From Terrimonas ferruginea DSM 30193 (GTDB taxonomy: Bacteria; Bacteroidota; Bacteroidia; Chitinophagales; Chitinophagaceae), in the NCBI RefSeq assembly GCF_000425585.1, contig NZ_KE384399.1, positions 412,996-476,995 of the forward strand: a stretch of DNA of 64,000 bases, read 5' to 3'. The position numbers were made by a program, and so were the translations under genes. This document shows, in pieces, positions 40,118-49,685 of this stretch. Each line of letters begins with the position of its first letter. Position 1 is the stretch's first letter. The notes beneath the pieces were generated by a model. The model did not search any database and was not told the DNA's origin. It worked only from the letters and a program-made list of their open reading frames with translations.

Positions 40118-43100
40118 ATGAAGAAAATTTTTGTAACGATAATTGGTGTGCTGCTGCTGGTGAACTTTTCGTTTGCACAGCAACGCAATGCCGTTGATCA
40201 TTTCCGTAATCCTCCCGCCTCCGCCAAACCCTGGGTGATCTGGTACTGGATGCACGGGGCTTTTTCACGTGCAGGCATTACCGCCGACCTGGAAGCGATG
40301 AAAGCGGCAGGCATCGGCGGTGCTTATCTCATGCCCATCAAGGATACGGTAACGCCCCCGATCTTTCAACCCACCGCACGTCAGTTATCACCGGAATGGT
40401 GGCAGCTTGTTCATTTTGCGATGCAGGAAGCCAAACGCCTCGACCTGCAGCTCGGCATGCACCTGAGCGATGGATTTTCATTGGCGGGCGGCCCCTGGAT
40501 TACACCGGAACTTTCCATGCAGAAACTGGTATGGAGTAAACAATTTGTCAAAGCAGATTTCAAAGGCACTATTCAATTGCCACAACCGGAAGCTGTAAAA
40601 GGTTATTATAAAGAGGTAGCCACTTATGCTTATCCGGTTCGCCAGCGCGATTGGGAGCTGCAGTTCATACAGCCCGAAGTAACCACCAGTAATAATGTCA
40701 ATGCGTCGTTTTTGACAAAAGCGGATAGTAAAGAAAGTTTCCGCGGTGATAATGGTACCTGGATTCAATATGCTTATCCGCAACCGGTAACAGTCCGCTC
40801 CTTACGTATCAAAACGGGATCGAATAATTATCAGTCGCATCGTTTGATTGTGCAGGCAAGTAAGGATGGAAAAAACTTTACCACACTCACCAGGCTTTCA
40901 CCACCGCGGCATGGCTGGCAGGATACGGATGAAGATGTAACGCATGCCTTACCCGAAACAACTTCGCAATATTTCCGTTTTGTTTATGACAAAGAAGGCA
41001 CTGAGCCCGGAGCCGAAGACCTGGACGCGGCTAAATGGAAACCTTCCTTGAAGCTGATGCAACTCAGGTTGTCAGGGGAAGCAGTGATTAATCAATACGA
41101 AAGTAAGAATGGTTCCATGTGGCGGCTGAGTTTGCCTGCCACATCCCAAACGGTTCCTGCGGCTACTGCTATCCCGTTGGATAAAATAATTGATCTGACG
41201 GCTTCACTCGATAAAGAAGGAAAAGTAAGTTTTGCCGGTGGGCAATTGCCGGAAGGTTTTGATAGCTGGGTCATCGTTCGCATCGGTCATACCTCTACCG
41301 GTCATGAAAATGCGACAGCCGGTGCGGGAAAAGGTCTGGAATGTGATAAGTTCAATCCCGACGCGATCACCCTGCAGTTCAATAGCTGGTTTGGCCAGGC
41401 ATTTGCACAAACCGACCCGCAACTTGCTGGCGAAGTACTGAAACTGTTTCACATGGACAGTTGGGAAGCGGGTAGCCAGAACTGGAGCAAGGATTTTGCA
41501 AAGCAGTTCCGTAACCGCCGTGGTTACGATATACAACCCTGGTTACTGGCGATGACGGGCCTGCCGCTACGCGATGCGGCCAGTTCTGAAAAATTCTTAC
41601 ACGATGTTCGTCAGACGATAGCGGAAATGTTACACGATGTTTTTTATGGAACCATCAAAGGATTGGTTCGTGAAAAAGGATGCACCTGGTCGGCGGAAAC
41701 GGTAGCGCCTACTATGATGAGTGATGGATTGCTGCATTACAGCCAGGTCGATATCCCGATGGGAGAATTCTGGCTCAACAGTCCCACACACGACAAACCC
41801 AACGATATGCTCGATGCCATCAGTGCCGCGCATATCTATGGAAAGAAAATTATACAGGCAGAGGCATTCACCACTTTGCGGATGAACTGGTCGGAGCATC
41901 CGGGTATGCTGAAAGCACTTGGTGACAGAAATTTTGCCCTGGGTATGAATAAAATGGTGATTCATGTGTTCGTACACAATCCTTGGATGGATCGCCGTCC
42001 GGGCATGACACTGGATGGAGTAGGACTTTATTACCAGCGTGATCAAACCTGGTTCAAGCCGGGATATGCGTGGATGGAATACCTAACGCGTTGTCACGCC
42101 TTGTTGCAACTCGGTGATCCGGTTGCAGACATTGCAGTATTTACCGGCGAAGAATTGCCCAGGCGTTCACTGTTACCGGATCGGTTGGTGAATACCTTGC
42201 CCGGTATTTATGGACCAGCCATTGTTCAAAAGGAAAAAGAAAGATTGGCTAATAAAAATCAACCCACGCGTGTGATACCCGATGGTGTTACGCATTCGGC
42301 GAATATGGCTGATCCCGAGAAATGGATCGATCCGTTGGGCGGTTATGCCTATGACTCCTTCAATCCGGATGCATTGCTCAACGCGACGGTGAAAAATGGG
42401 CGTGTGGTATTTCCGGGCGGCATGAGCTATGCTATACTGGTCTTGCCAACTCATCATCAACTACTGCCTGCTTCCAACCTGATGTCGGTGCCGGTTGCGC
42501 GTAAATTGCTCGGGCTATTACAACAAGGCGCAACGATTGTAATGGGAAGGTCGTATGATCAGACGAATAGCCTGCACGATGATGCGGATACACTGAGAAA
42601 TATTTTGCTGAAAATATACAAAGGCGGCTACAAAGGAAAGCTGGTAGATGCGCCGTATGTTTCTTCCGACTTCGGGCAATACGGATTGACGCGTGACCTG
42701 CAGGTGGTTGGTGGACAACGTAAGCTGGCATGGACACACCGCCGCACTGAACAGGAAGACATTTACTTTATCAGCAATCAGGCTGAAAAGGCGGGTACGT
42801 ATCTCATTTCCCTCCGGGAAAAAGGCACTGCCGTCATCATAGCTGATCCGGTTTCGGGTAAAGTATACCAGGATAAAGCCTGGAAGTTGGCCGGGGGCCG
42901 TACGCAACTCTCTGTCAAGCTTGATAAAGACCAGTCGCTGTTTGTGATTGTAACCAAACAAAAAACAACAGAAAAACCGGCGATAAACTTCCGTACGCTC
43001 TCTGCAAAAAAACTGTCCGCCTCCTGGAACGTGCAGTTCGATCCGAAAAATGGCGGACCCGTAAATCCGGTGGTATTGGATACATTGAGTAGCTGGTCGC

Positions 43101-43489
43101 AGCATGCGGATCCGGCAATTCGTTTTTACTCCGGCACGGCTGTTTATAAAAATTCGTTTAGCTGGACGGCAGCCGATACAGGCAAAAAAATCTGGCTCGA
43201 ACTTGATAGCCTTGCGAATATCGCATCGGTCCGCGTCAACGGACAGGAATGTGGTATCTTGTGGACCCGGCCTTACCGGCTCGATCTGACGGCGGCAGTG
43301 CATAGAGGGCAGAATACGATCGAGATATCGGTGACCAATACCTGGGCCAACCGTTTGATCGGCGACCAGGCATTACCGGAGGAAAAAAGAATTACCCGCA
43401 CCACAGCACCTTTCCGCCTGAAAGATAAACCCCTGTTGCCGGCCGGCCTATTGGGCGAAGTGAAACTGGTGCTGACCAATGCAAAATGA
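40118..43489 (+). CDS. Exported alpha-L-rhamnosidase (GH106)
   Basis: A 1123-residue protein with signal peptide MKKIFVTIIGVLLLVNFSFAQ. The N-terminal catalytic barrel begins with PWVIWYWMHGAFSRAGITAD (about 39-58) and GIGGAYLMPI, the usual GH106 opening. Acidic motifs follow the family order: HMDSWEAGSQ (about 446), WSAETVAPT (about 525), MGEFW (about 547) and QAEAFTT (about 581); in the characterised BT0986, two Glu in this region act as acid and base and others hold calcium. The C-terminus ends in a jelly roll (VRVNGQECGILWTRPYRLDL, VTNTWANRLIGD). GH106 enzymes release rhamnose from RG-II and other glycans. It overlaps the next gene by 4 bp. Confidence 0.9.
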   Translation: MKKIFVTIIGVLLLVNFSFAQQRNAVDHFRNPPASAKPWVIWYWMHGAFSRAGITADLEAMKAAGIGGAYLMPIKDTVTPPIFQPTARQLSPEWWQLVHFAMQEAKRLDLQLGMHLSDGFSLAGGPWITPELSMQKLVWSKQFVKADFKGTIQLPQPEAVKGYYKEVATYAYPVRQRDWELQFIQPEVTTSNNVNASFLTKADSKESFRGDNGTWIQYAYPQPVTVRSLRIKTGSNNYQSHRLIVQASKDGKNFTTLTRLSPPRHGWQDTDEDVTHALPETTSQYFRFVYDKEGTEPGAEDLDAAKWKPSLKLMQLRLSGEAVINQYESKNGSMWRLSLPATSQTVPAATAIPLDKIIDLTASLDKEGKVSFAGGQLPEGFDSWVIVRIGHTSTGHENATAGAGKGLECDKFNPDAITLQFNSWFGQAFAQTDPQLAGEVLKLFHMDSWEAGSQNWSKDFAKQFRNRRGYDIQPWLLAMTGLPLRDAASSEKFLHDVRQTIAEMLHDVFYGTIKGLVREKGCTWSAETVAPTMMSDGLLHYSQVDIPMGEFWLNSPTHDKPNDMLDAISAAHIYGKKIIQAEAFTTLRMNWSEHPGMLKALGDRNFALGMNKMVIHVFVHNPWMDRRPGMTLDGVGLYYQRDQTWFKPGYAWMEYLTRCHALLQLGDPVADIAVFTGEELPRRSLLPDRLVNTLPGIYGPAIVQKEKERLANKNQPTRVIPDGVTHSANMADPEKWIDPLGGYAYDSFNPDALLNATVKNGRVVFPGGMSYAILVLPTHHQLLPASNLMSVPVARKLLGLLQQGATIVMGRSYDQTNSLHDDADTLRNILLKIYKGGYKGKLVDAPYVSSDFGQYGLTRDLQVVGGQRKLAWTHRRTEQEDIYFISNQAEKAGTYLISLREKGTAVIIADPVSGKVYQDKAWKLAGGRTQLSVKLDKDQSLFVIVTKQKTTEKPAINFRTLSAKKLSASWNVQFDPKNGGPVNPVVLDTLSSWSQHADPAIRFYSGTAVYKNSFSWTAADTGKKIWLELDSLANIASVRVNGQECGILWTRPYRLDLTAAVHRGQNTIEISVTNTWANRLIGDQALPEEKRITRTTAPFRLKDKPLLPAGLLGEVKLVLTNAK

Positions 43490-45774
43490 TCCGACACATT
43501 TTTTTCATAGCAATGTTCTGTGCGCTGTTGCTTTCGCTTCCGGCGTTTGCGCAAAACCTGCGGTGGAATAGCCCGTCCGGAAATGCGGCAGGCTCCATGC
43601 CTTGCGGCGGCGGCGATATCGGCATGAATGTTTGGGTGGAAAAAAACGAACTCTTCGTTTATATTGCCCGCTCCGGCAGTTTCGATGAAAACAATACCCT
43701 GCTTAAATCCGGCCGCTTGCGAATGAAATTTGATCCCGATCCGTTTGGTGGTGAACTCTTCTTGCAGGAATTGCATCTCGATGAAGGGTACGTTACCGTC
43801 TCTGCCAGCCGTGGTTCATTAAAATTAAAAATCACCATCGAAGCAGATGTGTTGCACCCGGTGGTACGCTTTTCAGTGGATGCGAATAAGCGGGTCAATG
43901 TAACCGCGGTGTATGAAAACTGGCGGCACGAAGATCGCCTGTTGTCGACACGCGAAAACTTCGGCAACTCCTGGAAATGGGCGGGGCCGAAACAAACCAT
44001 TGCTCATCGCGATTCGGTCAGTTTCCGCGAGAATGGCGTATTGTTTTATCATCACAACGGTGCGCGAACCATCTTTGATTCAACGGTTGCGCAGCAGGGA
44101 CTGAATGCTGTTAAAGATGCTCTTTATAATCCCCTGGCTTACCTCGCATCGGGCGGGTATTTTACCGGGAAAGGATTTGTAGCGGGTACGCACACATCGG
44201 GAATGTACCAGCAGACCGCCTTTAAAGGTTGGGAATTGAAAAGCCGGCGTGCGCAACGCAGTCATCAACTCGCTATTTATTTTCATACGGCGCAAACACC
44301 GGATATTGCGCAATGGCAACGGTCGCTCGATTCTCTGCAGCATACGTATAAACCAATGGCCACAGGTCTCAGCAAACGCAGCCGCAACTGGTGGAAGCAA
44401 TTTTGGCAACGCAGTTATATCGATATCGATCCGGGCAATGAACAATCGACCGCGCATGCTGCCGGTCGCAATGCAAAGTTGTTCCGCTACATGATGGGCT
44501 GCAATGCCAACAGCAGTTGGCCCACCAAATTCAATGGCGGATTGTTTACGGTTGATCCCGTTTTTACCGATACGGCGCGTGCATTCGGTCCCGACTTCCG
44601 CAATTGGGGTGGGGGATTACACACAATGCAGAACCAGCGGCTTGTTTATTTTCCCCTGTTCAAAAATGGCGACTTCGATTTGCTGCAGGCACAATTGCAG
44701 TTTTATATGCGCATCCTGAAAAATGCTGAGATACGTACCCGGACTTATTGGAATCATGGTGGCGCGAGCTTCACCGAGCAGATGGAAAACTTCGGTCTGC
44801 CCAACTATGCAGAATACGGACAGAAGCGCCCCGCGAATTTTGATCCCGGTGTAGAATACAATGCCTGGCTGGAATACCAATGGGATACGGTGCTGGAATT
44901 TTGCCTGATGATGCTGGATCAGCAACAATACACGGGAATGGACATAAGCAACTATGTACCCTTCATTGAAAGTTGTCTTCGTTTCTTCGATGAGCATTAC
45001 CAGTATCTCGCATTGCAACGCGGAAGAAAAGCATTGGACGAAAATGGCCATTTGGTATTGTACCCCGGATCAGCTGCGGAAACGTATAAGATGGCTTATA
45101 ACGCTACGTCTACAGTCGCCGCCCTGCGGGTGGTAACGCAGCGCTTATTGGAATTGCCTTTGTCGGCAGAACAGCGCAAAAACTGGCAGGCTTTTCTCCA
45201 ACGTATACCTCCTATGAGTTATACAACATTCAATGGACACACGACTATTGCGCCCGCAAAACTGTGGGAGCGTATCAATAATACCGAGTCGCCGCAGTTG
45301 TACCCGGTATATCCATGGGGGATATTCGGTGTAGGCAAACCCGGTCTGGATACGGCTTTGAACACCTGGCGTTACGATACGAACGTAATCAAATTCCGCA
45401 GTCATGTTGGCTGGAAACAGGATAATATCTGGGCTGCGCGTTTGGGATTGAGTAAGGAAGCCTGGCAACTGACCTCGCAGAAGCTGGCTGATGGCGGTCG
45501 TCGTTTCCCTGCTTTCTGGGGTCCGGGATTTGATTGGGTTCCCGATCACAACTGGGGTGGCAGCGCCTGGATTGGTTTGCAGGAAATGTTATTGCAAACA
45601 GATGGCAAACGCATCTTGTTGTTCCCCGCCTGGCCGAAAGAGCTCGATGTGCGTTTTAAGTTACACGCGCCTTATAATACAATTGTAGAAGCGGAGTTGA
45701 AGGATGGGAAAGTGATGAACCTTAAAGTAACGCCGGAGGCAAGGAGAGCGGATGTGGAAATGCTGGTTAAGTAA
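43486..45774 (+). CDS. Exported DUF5703 protein, GH95-like (alpha/alpha)6 barrel
   Basis: A 762-residue protein with signal peptide ending LPAFAQN. It starts with WNSPSGNAAGSMPCGGGDIG and NVWVEKNELFVYIARSGSF, the characteristic N-terminal beta-supersandwich of DUF5703 proteins and related to GH95/GH65 enzymes. The second half is an (alpha/alpha)6 toroid: GRNAKLFRYMMGCNANSSWP (about 325), TRTYWNHGGASFTEQMENFG (about 417, with Glu and His), YPGSAAETYKMAYNAT (about 526) and DWVPDHNWGGSAW (about 683). I know of no firmly established activity for this family; fucosidase- or galactosidase-like chemistry is a guess. It is the last gene of the long + strand run and is translationally coupled to GH106. 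Confidence 0.8.
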   Translation: MIRHIFFIAMFCALLLSLPAFAQNLRWNSPSGNAAGSMPCGGGDIGMNVWVEKNELFVYIARSGSFDENNTLLKSGRLRMKFDPDPFGGELFLQELHLDEGYVTVSASRGSLKLKITIEADVLHPVVRFSVDANKRVNVTAVYENWRHEDRLLSTRENFGNSWKWAGPKQTIAHRDSVSFRENGVLFYHHNGARTIFDSTVAQQGLNAVKDALYNPLAYLASGGYFTGKGFVAGTHTSGMYQQTAFKGWELKSRRAQRSHQLAIYFHTAQTPDIAQWQRSLDSLQHTYKPMATGLSKRSRNWWKQFWQRSYIDIDPGNEQSTAHAAGRNAKLFRYMMGCNANSSWPTKFNGGLFTVDPVFTDTARAFGPDFRNWGGGLHTMQNQRLVYFPLFKNGDFDLLQAQLQFYMRILKNAEIRTRTYWNHGGASFTEQMENFGLPNYAEYGQKRPANFDPGVEYNAWLEYQWDTVLEFCLMMLDQQQYTGMDISNYVPFIESCLRFFDEHYQYLALQRGRKALDENGHLVLYPGSAAETYKMAYNATSTVAALRVVTQRLLELPLSAEQRKNWQAFLQRIPPMSYTTFNGHTTIAPAKLWERINNTESPQLYPVYPWGIFGVGKPGLDTALNTWRYDTNVIKFRSHVGWKQDNIWAARLGLSKEAWQLTSQKLADGGRRFPAFWGPGFDWVPDHNWGGSAWIGLQEMLLQTDGKRILLFPAWPKELDVRFKLHAPYNTIVEAELKDGKVMNLKVTPEARRADVEMLVK

Positions 45775-45817
45775 AAAGTAAAAAGTAAAAATTCAAAAGT
45801 CAAAAGGTTCTTGGCAG

Positions 45818-45925
45818 CTTTGCTTCTTATGCATCTTCGCGTGAAATCGACGTTTCTTTTCACGCAAAGGCGCAAAGAAATTAAGGCGCAGAGTTTCAGC
45901 CGGCTATTTTTTACTTTTGACTTAA
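45818..45925. repeat. Dispersed palindromic intergenic repeat, copy A
   Basis: This 108-bp element between two convergent genes is clearly related to 51353-51460. Both run CTTTGCTTCTTATGC, an imperfect inverted repeat around CGCGTGAAA/TTTCACGC, then CGCAAAGAAATT(T)AAGGCGCAGA and end in TTTTTACTTTTGACTTA. The left arm of this copy has several mismatches, so its hairpin is weaker than copy B. Position between converging genes suggests a bidirectional transcription stop, which is inference. Confidence 0.75.
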
Positions 45926-47365
45926 TCACCAGTCGTCTGTTCTGAAAGAGCTCACCGGCAATCCTGCTGTATTAAACAACTCTCCAATCACAAAATCCTT
46001 GAACGCATAACGCACCGCCACCGGATCTTTTATTTCAGGTGAAGAAATATGCAGCTCTCCTTTTGAAATTACGGCACGGGCAGGACGCCAGTATTTATCG
46101 GCACCGGCAATTTCAAAGTTTACCAATGGCTTCCCGAAAGTCGTCAGTCCAACCGGCGCATTTTTGAAACGGATCACCACTGTACCATTCTGAATTCTTA
46201 TCGAATCAGGCAAAGGCGATCTGTAGGCGAAGCCTTTTTTACCATAGGTATCGCCGAGTGCGAGATAAGCAAATCTTTGTCCGCCAGCAGCCTTCTGGGA
46301 GGGGTGAATGCAGTTCTCTTCGCCAACATCCATCAACACGATCATGCCGCTGTTCGGAATTTTATCCAGCGCTTTGCGTTGTGCATCGCGGACATAGGCA
46401 GAGTTGTATTTGCCCCCGGTATTGTAGGGCGGCAATTGTGAATAGTTGTAAGGTGCTATCTGTGCGTAGTAAAAAGGGAAGTCGCCCTGGCCAAATTCTT
46501 TTCTCCATAAACTCACCATCGCGGGGAATAAGGTTTCGTATTCATCGGGGCGTTCGTAGTTGCTTTCGCCCTGGTACCAGATGCAACCGCGGATCGCATA
46601 GCCGATAAACGGTTTGAGCATGCCGTTGTACAATGACATCGGCGAGCGCTGACTGATCTTCGCGGAATCTGCCGCGGGCAATTTTTTAATACCAGGAAAT
46701 GCGGTCAGTGCTTCTTCGTTCATCCAGGCTTCGGCCGAAGAGCCTCCGTAACTGATTTGCATGAGTCCAATGGGCACGTTCAGCGTTTGCTGCATTTGCC
46801 TGCCGAAGAAATAAGCCGTAGCACTGAAATCTGCTACTGTTTCAGGCGTCGCTTTTTTCCAGTTGCTGGCTTTGACGGTATCCTGTGGTTGCATGCGCAG
46901 TGCACGTGGTACGGTAAAGAAGCGAAGCTGCGGATTATTGGCAGCAAAGATCGCCTCGTTGGCGCCAATCACGGGTTGATCGCGATAACCTTTCATGGGC
47001 ATTTCCATGTTCGATTGACCGCTGCAAAGCCATACCTCACCAATTACTACATCGCGGAGGCGGATGGTTTGTCCATCGGTGATGGAAATTTCATACGGGC
47101 CGCCCGCCTGCGGGGTACGTACCCGGATTTTCCAGCGTCCCTGCTCATCTGCCTTTGCGGTATAGCTCCTGCGATCCCAGGAAGTGGTCAATTTTACCGT
47201 TTTGCCGGCGGCAGACTTGCCCCAGATGGCGGCATCGGTTTGCTGCTGCAATACCATGCCATCCGAGAAGAAAGCCGGTAGCTGCGGCTGAGCGATAGCC
47301 ATCACGGAAAAAGAAAACAACACAAAAAGCGTAACAGACAGACGGAAAACGGTTGATTGTTTCAT
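45926..47365 (-). CDS. Exported sialate O-acetylesterase-like SGNH esterase
   Basis: A 479-residue protein with a signal peptide ending MAIAQ. It starts with LPAFFSDGMVLQQQTDAAIWG, the beta-domain common to sialate O-acetylesterases. The SGNH hydrolase follows: VWLCSGQSNMEMPM (nucleophile Ser about 118), GGSSAEAWM (about 207, oxyanion Gly), WYQGESNYERP (about 266, oxyanion Asn) and CIHPSQKAAGGQRFA (about 353, catalytic His). It is the only polysaccharide-related gene on the - strand and is divergent from the AraC regulator (132 bp apart). It probably deacetylates a sugar residue, not necessarily sialic acid, in the periplasm. Confidence 0.88.
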   Translation of the reverse strand: MKQSTVFRLSVTLFVLFSFSVMAIAQPQLPAFFSDGMVLQQQTDAAIWGKSAAGKTVKLTTSWDRRSYTAKADEQGRWKIRVRTPQAGGPYEISITDGQTIRLRDVVIGEVWLCSGQSNMEMPMKGYRDQPVIGANEAIFAANNPQLRFFTVPRALRMQPQDTVKASNWKKATPETVADFSATAYFFGRQMQQTLNVPIGLMQISYGGSSAEAWMNEEALTAFPGIKKLPAADSAKISQRSPMSLYNGMLKPFIGYAIRGCIWYQGESNYERPDEYETLFPAMVSLWRKEFGQGDFPFYYAQIAPYNYSQLPPYNTGGKYNSAYVRDAQRKALDKIPNSGMIVLMDVGEENCIHPSQKAAGGQRFAYLALGDTYGKKGFAYRSPLPDSIRIQNGTVVIRFKNAPVGLTTFGKPLVNFEIAGADKYWRPARAVISKGELHISSPEIKDPVAVRYAFKDFVIGELFNTAGLPVSSFRTDDW

Positions 47366-47497
47366 ACAAGGCGCTTAAAATCGTTGAGGCTACGAAAATA
47401 ACGGAATCTGACCCGTAAATACGAGTTTTGTCCATCGGTACAGTGCAGGAAGGTCAGCCGGAATGCATTCATTAATTTACCCATTCGTTTTGCCATT

Positions 47498-48403
47498 ATG
47501 AAAGAAACCAATAAGGAAGGCTCCCGGAAAAATATCTGGTACGGAACAGGGCGGCAACGCATCGAAATTCCGCGCACGATCCTCAAGACGAGGGTGCAGA
47601 GCAACCTGCTGCTGCGCAGCCTTCATATTTGTTCCATCGGCTATTATCCCAAAGCAAAAGATCATTATACCTATCGCAAGAAAGGCCTGCCGGAAAATTT
47701 TCTTTTTTATTGTGTCGACGGGCATGGCTGGTATAAGATCGGCAATCAACGATACGAGGTTGGTCCCAACGAATTTTTCATTCTGCCGCAAAATGCAGAG
47801 CATGCTTACGGCAGCAGCGAGGAACATCCCTGGAGCATTTACTGGATTCATTTTGGCGGCGATGCCTTACCGGAATTGAATGAAGTACATGCCATCCAGC
47901 AGCACTTCAAGCCGCACCGTATCAAGAATAACGGTGATGTGATTCCGCTGTTTACCAAAATATACAAGACACTGGAATTAGGTTATAGTATCGACAACCT
48001 GTTGTTTGCCAACATGTGTCTTTCGCATTTCCTGGCTTTGTTTGTTTATAATTCCCGCCACTATGCAGAAACGGGCAGCGACAAAATGGATTGTGTGGAC
48101 AATGCCATCCTGTATATGCAGGATCATATCAACGAAAATATTTCCCTGAATGAACTGAGCGCGCTCTATAATTATTCGGTGTCGCGCTTTTCGAATCTGT
48201 TCAAACAAAAAACCGGGTACGCACCCATTGATTATTTCGTACAGATGAAAATGCAGAAAGCCTGCCAGCAGTTGAACTTTACCGACCGTTCGGTGAAAGA
48301 CATTGCTTTCAGCATGGGCTTCGACGATCCCTATTATTTTTCCAAGCGCTTCCGGACCATCATCGGGATGTCGCCCAAAAAATACCGGACACTCAACAAC
48401 TAA
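47498..48403 (+). CDS. AraC family transcriptional regulator
   Basis: A 301-residue cytosolic regulator. Residues about 50-125 form a cupin-type sensor (FYCVDGHGWYKIGNQRYEVG, FFILPQNAEHAY, WSIYWIHFGG). Residues about 200-300 carry the double helix-turn-helix: NISLNELSALYNYSVSRFSN, LFKQKTGYAPIDYFVQMK, VKDIAFSMGFDDPYYFSKRF and a final GMSPKKYR. It is located 12 bp before the fucP-like gene, probably in the same transcript, and divergent from the esterase. It likely senses a sugar (L-fucose or a similar 6-deoxy sugar, given the neighbours) and controls both directions. Confidence 0.92.
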   Translation: MKETNKEGSRKNIWYGTGRQRIEIPRTILKTRVQSNLLLRSLHICSIGYYPKAKDHYTYRKKGLPENFLFYCVDGHGWYKIGNQRYEVGPNEFFILPQNAEHAYGSSEEHPWSIYWIHFGGDALPELNEVHAIQQHFKPHRIKNNGDVIPLFTKIYKTLELGYSIDNLLFANMCLSHFLALFVYNSRHYAETGSDKMDCVDNAILYMQDHINENISLNELSALYNYSVSRFSNLFKQKTGYAPIDYFVQMKMQKACQQLNFTDRSVKDIAFSMGFDDPYYFSKRFRTIIGMSPKKYRTLNN

Positions 48404-48415
48404 CCCAACTATTAT

Positions 48416-49681
48416 ATGACCTTACAAAAAGCAGGAAAGACATACGGGTTCGCCATTGTGCTGATCACTTCGTTGTTTTTTCTCTGGGGCTTTGCGCTCA
48501 ACCTGAATCCCATTCTTATTCCACATTTGAAAAAAGCCTGCCGCTTGTCGGATACACAATCCGCGTTCATCGACTCGGCTTCCTACTTCGCTTATTTCCT
48601 GCTGGCCATTCCGGCGGGACAATTCATGAAGCGGTTCGGATACAAAAGTGGCATATTGGTTGGGCTGATGTTGTTCGCCGTTGGAGCTTTTTTGTTTTAT
48701 CCGGCATCATTCATCCGCTCTTACGGTTTCTTTTTGGTGGCTTCTTTTATCATTGCCTCCGGTCTTACTTTCCTGGAAACCGCCGCCAATCCGTATATCA
48801 CGGTGTTGGGTTCGCCGGATACCGCTACACAACGCCTCAACTTTGCGCAGGCTTTTAACGGACTGGCACAGTCCATTGCGCCGAAGATCGGCGGGATGTT
48901 TATTCTTTCGGGTGTAGTGTTAACGAACGAACAGGAAAAGGCAATGAGCCCGGCCGAACTGAATGCCTACCTTGACCAGGAAGCGGCTTCGGTACAAATT
49001 CCTTATATCATTATTGCCTCCGTGGTATTGCTGGTAGCGATACTGATCTGGCGGACAAGACTACCGGAGATCAAAGAAGAAGAACCAACCGGTGAACAAA
49101 GCACGGGTTCACTGTTCAAACAGAAGAACCTGGTATGGGCTGTGATCGCGCAATTCTTTTATGTAGGTGCGCAGGTATGCATGACCAGTTTCTTTATCCG
49201 GTTTGCAGACAGGGTAGCGGGCATCGATGAAAAAGCCGCGGCCAGCTATCTTGCGATTGCCCTGCTGCTATTTATGATCGGGCGTTTTGTGGGCACATTC
49301 CTCATGAAGTTTATTTCTCCCGCCCGGCTGCTTACCATCTACGGTATTATGTGTGTACTGCTTACTACGGCGGCTGTATTGGTAACAGGCAAAGCAGCTA
49401 TCTATTGTTTGTTTGGCGTGGAGCTGTTTATGTCGATCATGTTCCCGACCATATTTGCCTTAGGCATCCGTGGTTTGGGTTCACGCACCAAAGATGGATC
49501 TGCATTGATCATCATGTCGATTGTGGGCGGTGCGCTATTCCCTGTACTGATGGGAGCCGTATCCGATGCCACGAATATCCAGCTCTCTTACCTGGTGCCG
49601 GCCGCGTGTTTCCTGGTGGTAGGCTATTTCGGCCTGCGTAATTACAATGAGAACAAAGTGAAACTAACCACCGCCCATTAA
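48416..49681 (+). CDS. fucP: FucP-like L-fucose:proton symporter (MFS)
   Basis: A 421-residue, 12-helix major facilitator. N-terminal FFLWGFALNLNPILIPHLKK and LSDTQSAFIDSASYFAYFLL carry the pattern of FucP/GluP-type permeases, followed by PAGQFMKRFGYKSGILVGL (loop 2-3) and SGLTFLETAANPYITVLGSP, in which the ETAANPY motif is a FucP-family hallmark. L-fucose and closely related hexoses are the usual cargo. It is 12 bp after the regulator and 4 bp before the lactonase-like gene, so all four genes probably form one operon. Confidence 0.88.
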   Translation: MTLQKAGKTYGFAIVLITSLFFLWGFALNLNPILIPHLKKACRLSDTQSAFIDSASYFAYFLLAIPAGQFMKRFGYKSGILVGLMLFAVGAFLFYPASFIRSYGFFLVASFIIASGLTFLETAANPYITVLGSPDTATQRLNFAQAFNGLAQSIAPKIGGMFILSGVVLTNEQEKAMSPAELNAYLDQEAASVQIPYIIIASVVLLVAILIWRTRLPEIKEEEPTGEQSTGSLFKQKNLVWAVIAQFFYVGAQVCMTSFFIRFADRVAGIDEKAAASYLAIALLLFMIGRFVGTFLMKFISPARLLTIYGIMCVLLTTAAVLVTGKAAIYCLFGVELFMSIMFPTIFALGIRGLGSRTKDGSALIIMSIVGGALFPVLMGAVSDATNIQLSYLVPAACFLVVGYFGLRNYNENKVKLTTAH

Positions 49682-49685
49682 TCTT

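Noticed and set aside
42518..43303. 261-codon minus-strand frame inside GH106
   Set aside because: Antisense shadow with atypical composition; GH106 motifs occupy the other strand.
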